DNA of 12,657 nucleotides, taken from Chromera velia. Lineage: Eukaryota; Sar; Chromeraceae. How positions within the stretch are numbered: position 1 is the first letter of the stretch; each line of letters starts with the position of its first letter. Under the pieces are notes generated by a model. That model was given only the letters and a program-made list of their open reading frames with translations, ran no database searches and was not told the origin of the DNA. The stretch lies in contig JAHBMJ010002321.1 in NCBI GenBank assembly GCA_018398765.1, forward strand, positions 1 through 12,657. Direction: 5' to 3'. Shown piece by piece: positions 8,304 to 12,657 of the stretch. The translations under genes were made by a program, and so were the position numbers.

Positions 8304-9020
8304 TTCCTTCTACCTGCAGGTCAAACCGCCGATCAGGAACAATCAAGTGGAGCGGTTCTGTAATTCGAACAAAAAACGAAAGTGATGACGTCAAGCTGAA
8401 GAAGGGTGAAGACCGCAAAGCAGCGTGTCCTTTACGGCAGACTAATGGAAAGCCGGAGAGAAAGAGTCAAAAGAAAGGGTTTACTTCGGACCCTTCGATT
8501 AGAGTGGACAGAATTAAGGGAGTGTCAGGACGTCGGGCTGAAAGTGCCCCTCAAGCACTGAGGCCGCCGCGCAATGCCGTGCATGCTGAGTGACTCCGTG
8601 CGAGTTTGTGTCTTTCAGAGACGGCCGTATGAGGTCGACGGCCTGATCATGCATGCCTGATCGATTCCGGGAAGATTTGCATGAAAAGGTTTTTTTTTTT
8701 TTTTGAGAACAAATTTTATGTGGCTGGGGATCAACGTTCGATCACTGTCGTCGTTCAGATTGTTTCCTCCTCTGTCAGTCGCCAAAGCCGATTCGGACGG
8801 TGTTAATAAGCAGCGGCTCTGAAGAAAAAAAGAGACGGGCAAGTAATGCTCCTAGTCGAAATGGATCTGTTCAGTAACGGTATATGTACCGCAGCTTTAG
8901 ATAGTTTTAGGGTGTACCGCAGTTTTAGATAGTTTTAGGGTGTCTTTCCACCTTTATTTCGAGGTGGTTTCTGGCGCAGTCTGACGGTGGTTCTTCTTCT
9001 CTCTTGATAGAAGTTCCAAG
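8304..9020. promoter_or_regulatory. Shared divergent 5' region of ubiquilin and the secreted-protein gene
   Basis: The two ATGs lie head to head about 717 bases apart, so the 5' UTRs and both promoters must fit here. Visible elements are GCATGC sites at 8581-8586 and 8651-8656, a T-run at 8690-8704, and the 28-bp tandem repeat at 8885-8940. A CTGCAG just upstream of the ubiquilin ATG could be the acceptor of a 5' UTR intron. The ATTGATAG-like AG before 9010 could be another for the plus gene. No TATA box can be assigned. Confidence 0.6.
8885..8940. repeat. Two-copy 28-bp tandem repeat containing TTTTAGGG
   Basis: Units at 8885-8912 and 8913-8940 begin TGTACCGCAG and end AGATAGTTTTAGGG, and differ at one position (C/T). 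They directly abut, and TGT follows the second copy. The 3' end of each unit, TTTTAGGGTGT, contains one plant-type telomere unit (TTTAGGG). It lies 80-135 bases upstream of the plus-strand ATG, a plausible promoter-proximal position. Confidence 0.95.
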
Positions 9021-12000
9021 ATGCTGTCGGTTCTTTTGACCCTCTTCCCCCTGTTGAAGACTGGCGTCGCGCTGTTCGAGGGATGTCCTGCAGGAGACCC
9101 TTCTGTCTGGCCAGGCAATCACCGTCAGATGACGACTGGCCGTTTCCCCCAGCCCCGAGAAACTCTCCTGTCGAGGGCATCTGAGATAGACGGAGACGGA
9201 AGCGGGGGGCTGAAGTCCGCCAGCCCCCGTCATGTACAGGACAGCTGTCAGGCAGGTCAGATCCCTCTGGCCAAGATCGGAGACGGGGGCAGCGCTGTTG
9301 AGCTGACCTGCTGTGACATTGGGGACCGACGGTGTTCTGGCTGCGCGCGTTTCGACGCAAACGGCTGCCAGGAGTGTCTGCCTGGCTACGTGAGGCAGTG
9401 CGAGACGGGAGACAACGGAGACGCTCAGTGCCATCGTATCTGCGTTGCATGTACAGACTTTCCAGGTTTCCGCGATGCGGACGGCAAGGAGTGTGGGCGG
9501 GCGTGTCCGTCCTGCCCACAGTTCTTTTCCGATGACCAGCGGAGAAGGGGTTTGTCGAAAGCGGTGGAAGGCGTGTCTGCCCTTGAGGCCTGTTGCGCCT
9601 GCGGAGGAGGGATGAGGGAAGCAACCCCGTGGGCGTACAGTGACCAGGGAGACCTCCTGGTAGGGGAACCCGTTCACCTGTTTCCCATTCCGAGGACCGC
9701 GATGCTGTACGCGGAAGGGGCAGACTGTGAGCTTGCGAAGCTAGGGCTGCGTCTGGACTCCTACACGGGGGAGATCAGCGGAGTTCCCATAGTGTCTGAG
9801 CCTTTTACACTCGACTGCACCGTCACGGCGGTACAGAATCCTCAGGAAGGGCTGACGTTCAACGCTACGATTGCCTTGCGGGTCCTCCCTTTTTCGTACG
9901 GCAGCAGCAGGATGTTAGTTGACGCTTCATCTGACTTCAAGCTGCCCGTGAGGACTTCCAGATACAAGTACCAGCAGGGGAAGTGGTGGGTGCGTTGTTC
10001 TTCCTCCGTCTTCTGGCTGCAGCTGAATGACATCTCCTCCTTCTATCAGGATGGAACGATACAGGGAAGCTCGGTGGGAGCCCAGTTTCAGAGGGGGGGG
10101 CTGACAGGTCCGTTCGTTCGCTCGCTCGTCTGTTGGTTGGTCAATTGGTTGGACGGTCCTCGTCTCAGAGGCAGGGGTGTGTGTGCATGGGTCTCCGTCT
10201 CTCCCCTTCCTCCCTTTCCCCTTTCCTCTCTCTGGTCAGACTACGACTTTGATATCTCGGTGTCAGAGAGGGTGGCAGGGCTGAATGTGTCTGAAACCTG
10301 TCTGTCTTAGTCTGGTTCTGAATGTGTCTATAACCTGTTTTTCTCTCTATGTCTCTGTGTGGTTCTGTGTGCAGATGATGGCTTTGACATCTCGGCGTCG
10401 GAAAGAACTACAGGTCTGAATGTGTCTGAAGCCGGGAGCGTGCTGACCGACCAGCAGGCCACAAAGTGCGTTGTGACAGGAGTCCGGATGAAGAGCGACA
10501 GCGAAGGAAAGACAGAGGAAGGAGAGGAGACCGACGAGGTCACGTTGACCCTCGTGCGGTCTGCGCAATGGGAAGACATTTTCCTTCCTCTTCAGTTTCC
10601 CTCCGACGAACCTCTCCTTCTCACAGTCGGCAGACAAGTCACAACGATACAGCCACTCATCCCGATATCCCAACGCAGTTCCGATCAGGACCCCACCAGC
10701 CGATACGCTCGGCTGCCGCCTGCTCTCTTCTCTGTGCGCTGCAAAGATGCTCACACAGGGAAGTGGATCACCGAACACGTGCTGCGGACCGGCGAGGTGC
10801 GGGTGGTGACGGGACCGGGAGATGAGAGCCGAGTGACGATCTTCCACATGAATCCTCTCACGGGTAAGGGGGGGGGGTTTGGTGGTGGGGGCTGCATACA
10901 TGGGGGGTTTTAATATCCGTCTGTCTCTGTCTCCCTGCTCTTTTCTTTGTTGCATGCTGGGTGTCTGCATGTAATGTCTGCCACTCTCTCCATGCACGCG
11001 TGTCCAGTCCCGTTCCTTTCTTCATGCTTCATTGGAAAGGTGTCTGTCTGTCTCTGTATTCATCCATTGAAGCTCCACGGAACTCCTCTTTGGGCACGTG
11101 CGCCGTTCGCCTAGCTGTCTTCCTTTCCTCCACCCCCTGAAATGCTTTTTGGGTGCGAAAGTGATCGGCTAGACAGCCTACCTCGCCTCACGCAGCAGCT
11201 GCAGGACACCAGCGAGGATTGAAGCAGCCCATGCACACCGCCTCCAACCCCCCCATGCAGACCGAGTGATAAGATCGACGAGGGACTCGATCATAGAGAA
11301 ATTGAAATTGAGACGCAACCATTTACCCGCGCATCATGTTTCCGACAGACTGCATGCAGCCGACTTGATAGATCGATGCATGCAAGCATGCATGGCGTTT
11401 GTTTGTTTGTTTGCAGGAGAAATCGGGGGGTTTACTGCCTCGAGGGCTTCCGGGGCCTCCTTGCTTCCCTTCGTGTTCGACCACGCCCAGTCAAGGGGCA
11501 TTCTGAGTCTGCAGTGCCAGGTCGTCGCAAAGCTGGTCGAAACCTCGAGCTAATCGGCAGACAGACCCCCCTCGCACTGGCTTGAGGCGTCAGAAATGGT
11601 GCACGTCAGTGTGAGGGAGGATGTGTGCTTCCAGTCCGTGTGGCTCGCGGCAGCAGATTTCACGGAGGAGGGCACCTACGCAGATGTGACTCAGTACCCC
11701 GCTTGTCGTGCTGCGTGTGCTGAAGACAGCTCTTGCGCTCTCTTCCACTTTGATGGTGACAAGAAGCGGTGCTTCAAGGCGAGCCGCAAGGGGCCGCCGC
11801 GCGAAGACAGTTCCCAGTTCGAATGGTTTGTGGCGAAGCTGACCCACTGCGATCCCGACAGGACCTGCATGACGGTTTACATCGACGGTAAGTGCGTCGG
11901 TTGGAAGCTCGATAGATAGGACGGCTGCGTGCGTGGGTGGGTGGGTGGGTGGGTGGTTGCGTGCACTTCCTTTTCCTTCTGTTCCTGCCCTAGCTCAATG

Positions 12001-12657
12001 GATTGGCTGCCAGAAAGTAGGGTGAGCAAGGAAGAGAGTCCTCTCTCTCTCACGTGCAGTGAAGGAGGGGGGGGGCGTCGGGGAGGGAGGCAGGCAGGAT
12101 CGGAGAAGGGCGAGAAGAGATGGCGGGAGGGAGAAAGCGAAGAAAGTGGAGCGGATGAAAGCTTCCACGCATGTGCAGTCATGGTACATGCATGGATGAA
12201 TAGAGCTAGCTCCTTGCTTTCTCTCTCTGCGCATGCAGGCGAAGTGTGGCTGAGTGGCACTTACTGTCCGGCCGGCTGGGACCACTCGCACCACCACCAG
12301 GTCTACCAGCGAGAGGGCTTCACGCCTCTCGACGCCCTGTGGCTGTACAAGCAGTCGGACTCCTCATCCGGTCCATGCACACAGGCCACTGCAAGCTCCC
12401 CGCTGTGGGTGTTCCAGCAAGTCAGGAAAGCCACTCTGCTTGTCTTCTGTCTGTCTGTGTGTTTTCAATCAAGTGATTCAGCGAGGAGAGATGGAATCAC
12501 AATTGTGAGTTCATATCCCCGCTACCATGCATGGTGAATACACCTGGCCTGGCTGGCTGCGTTGTTGAAAGGAGGGCTGATCGTCTGCTTTCTAGTTGTC
12601 GTTCCTTCTTCCTTTGCAGCCTTGCACGAAGAAAAGCTCTCTTCCCCCCCCCCCCCC
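9021..12657 (+). CDS. Secreted Cys-rich protein with He_PIG-like and PAN/apple-like modules, 3' incomplete
   Basis: Not a named family. Exon 1 (9021-10107) encodes a signal peptide (MLSVLLTLFPLLKTGVA), a Cys-rich module (18 Cys between residues 22 and 194, ending ACCACGGG) and an Ig-like He_PIG-type segment (about 205-289, with LGLRLDSYTGEISGVP). Exon 2 (10240-10299) and exon 3 (10375-10863) follow, all in phase 1. Exon 4 starts at 11417 (TTTGCAG) and reads to an in-frame TAA at 11551-11553. The same frame is open again from 11554 into an apple/PAN-like module (DVCFQSVW, CRAACAEDSSCALFHFDG, KKRCFKASRKG), with a donor at 11888 (GTAAGT). A further exon at 12239-12420 ends WVFQQ, and a probable last visible exon starts at 12620 in matching phase. 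Likely extracellular or surface-bound, binding protein or carbohydrate. The TAA must be spliced out, or this is two genes (9021-11553 and 11596 onward). Confidence 0.75.
9308..9605 (+). other. Cys-rich module of the secreted protein
   Basis: Residues about 97-194 contain 17 cysteines: CCDIGDRRCSGC, CQECLPGYVRQC, CHRICVAC, then CTDFPGFRDADGKECGRACP and a final ACCACGGG. The first part resembles furin/EGF-like knots. The second half matches the loose pattern D-x-x-G-x-x-C...C...A-CC-x-CGGG found in many algal and protist extracellular proteins. The assignment is by pattern only. Confidence 0.65.
10240..10435 (+). repeat. Duplicated exon segment with a partial third copy in the intron
   Basis: Exon 2 (10240-10299) and the first 60 bases of exon 3 (10375-10434) are 44/60 identical and share the FDIS-SER--GLNVSE pattern. 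A 20-base piece starting CTGAATGTGTCT occurs at 10281, 10318 and 10416, and the middle copy lies in the intron. At least five of the differences between the two exon copies are synonymous, so both were probably under coding constraint. Confidence 0.85.
10864..11416 (+). other. Intron 3 of the secreted-protein gene, 553 bp
   Basis: Runs from ACGG|GTAAGG to TTTGCAG|GA. Four GCATGC sites fall in it (10952, 11352, 11378, 11386), three within 40 bases near the 3' end. There is a G-run cluster just after the donor. No coding sequence or RNA gene is supported. Confidence 0.7.
11594..11887 (+). other. PAN/apple-like module
   Basis: The stretch from DVCFQSVWLAAADF to YIDG has the spacing C-x(3)-C-x(5)-C-x-F-x-F-x(6)-C typical of PAN/apple domains (CRAACAEDSSCALFHFDG then CFK). 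An earlier Cys and a later pair (THCDPDRTC) could close the outer disulfide. PAN modules bind proteins or sugars and are used by alveolate parasites on secreted adhesins, but function here is unknown. Confidence 0.65.
11888..12238 (+). other. Intron 5 of the secreted-protein gene, 351 bp
   Basis: Donor GACG|GTAAGT, acceptor GCATGCAG|GC, where a GCATGC overlaps the acceptor itself. It contains the GTGG array listed separately and a G-rich purine stretch at 12061-12100. Frames across it are shadows. Confidence 0.75.
11933..11956 (+). repeat. (GTGG)6 repeat, predicted G-quadruplex
   Basis: Six GTGG units give five GGG runs separated by single T loops, on the transcribed-sense strand of intron 5, 45 bases after the 5' splice site. 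One-base loops make this a strong candidate for a parallel G-quadruplex in DNA and in the pre-mRNA. Confidence 0.9.
12421..12619 (+). other. Probable last intron in window
   Basis: Proposed from WVFQQ|GTCAGG to TTTGCAG|CC, phase 0. The frame also runs on unspliced to a TGA at 12535-12537, so an alternative is that the gene ends there with a tail of about 38 Ser/Leu/Arg residues. That tail looks intronic (CTGTCTGTCTGTG repeats). Confidence 0.45.
12644..12657. repeat. Terminal poly-C run
   Basis: The window ends in 14 consecutive C, and it begins in 7 G. Homopolymers at both ends suggest that the sequenced contig breaks at such runs rather than a biological end. Confidence 0.8.

Noticed and set aside
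8885-8940. Interstitial telomere array
   Set aside because: There is only one TTTAGGG unit per 28-bp copy and no consecutive telomere repeats, so it is not a telomere relic.
8925-9677. Two long minus-strand frames (250 and 229 codons) opposite exon 1 of the secreted-protein gene
   Set aside because: They are antisense to a frame with a signal peptide and regularly spaced cysteines, are Arg/Pro/Ser-rich, and show no domain of their own.
1-12657. Dinoflagellate-type genome (non-GT donors, spliced-leader relic)
   Set aside because: All inferred donors are GT, and I recognised no spliced-leader remnant near the start codons.
1-12657. Mobile elements, CRISPR arrays, tRNA or rRNA genes
   Set aside because: I saw no transposase or reverse-transcriptase motif, no terminal inverted repeats with target duplications, no regular repeat-spacer array and no cloverleaf candidate by eye.

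Overview
The window looks like nuclear DNA of an intron-rich, gene-dense eukaryote. Every supported gene has spliceosomal introns (GT...AG, acceptors mostly TGCAG), and one is an unmistakable ubiquilin. The best guess is an alveolate alga of the chromerid type (Vitrella-like). The grounds are tight gene packing, a secreted multi-domain Cys-rich/PAN protein, and frequent GCATGC palindromes in noncoding DNA like the sites read by apicomplexan ApiAP2 factors. This placement is inference and no marker settles it. No bacterial operon, CRISPR array, tRNA/rRNA or intact transposon is visible.

Layout. Positions 1-910 are low-complexity DNA: G-rich sequence, a degenerate CTGTCT pyrimidine tract, then a GGA/GAA purine tract. 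Positions 885-2066 on the minus strand hold an unrecognised Ser/Pro- and Lys/Arg/Glu-rich reading frame broken by one in-frame TAG. Positions 2067-3199 are noncoding as far as can be seen and probably include the 3' UTR of the next gene. Positions 3200-8303 on the minus strand carry a 12-exon ubiquilin/Dsk2 gene of about 427 residues: UBL, Met-Gly repeats, STI1, a Gly/Pro/Ala linker, more Met-Gly repeats, and UBA. All splice phases agree and the joined frame is open from ATG to TAG. Positions 8304-9020 are a short divergent intergenic region with a near-perfect 28-bp tandem repeat. From 9021 to the right end on the plus strand is a multi-exon gene for a secreted Cys-rich protein: signal peptide, Cys-rich module, He_PIG-like Ig fold, a duplicated small exon, an apple/PAN-like module, and an incomplete 3' end.

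The two well-supported genes are divergently transcribed from a shared region of about 0.7 kb. Ubiquilin is a cytosolic/nuclear shuttle taking ubiquitinated clients to the proteasome. The other protein should enter the secretory pathway. Nothing indicates a joint pathway, so shared regulation is only a possibility.

Most worth checking: the duplicated phase-1/phase-1 exon (10240-10299 against the start of the 10375 exon), the in-frame TAA at 11551-11553 between two open stretches of the secreted-protein gene, the unusual 5' splice sites of the ubiquilin gene (all GTNNGT, +3 mostly C and never A), the GCATGC excess, and the tandem repeat between the divergent genes.
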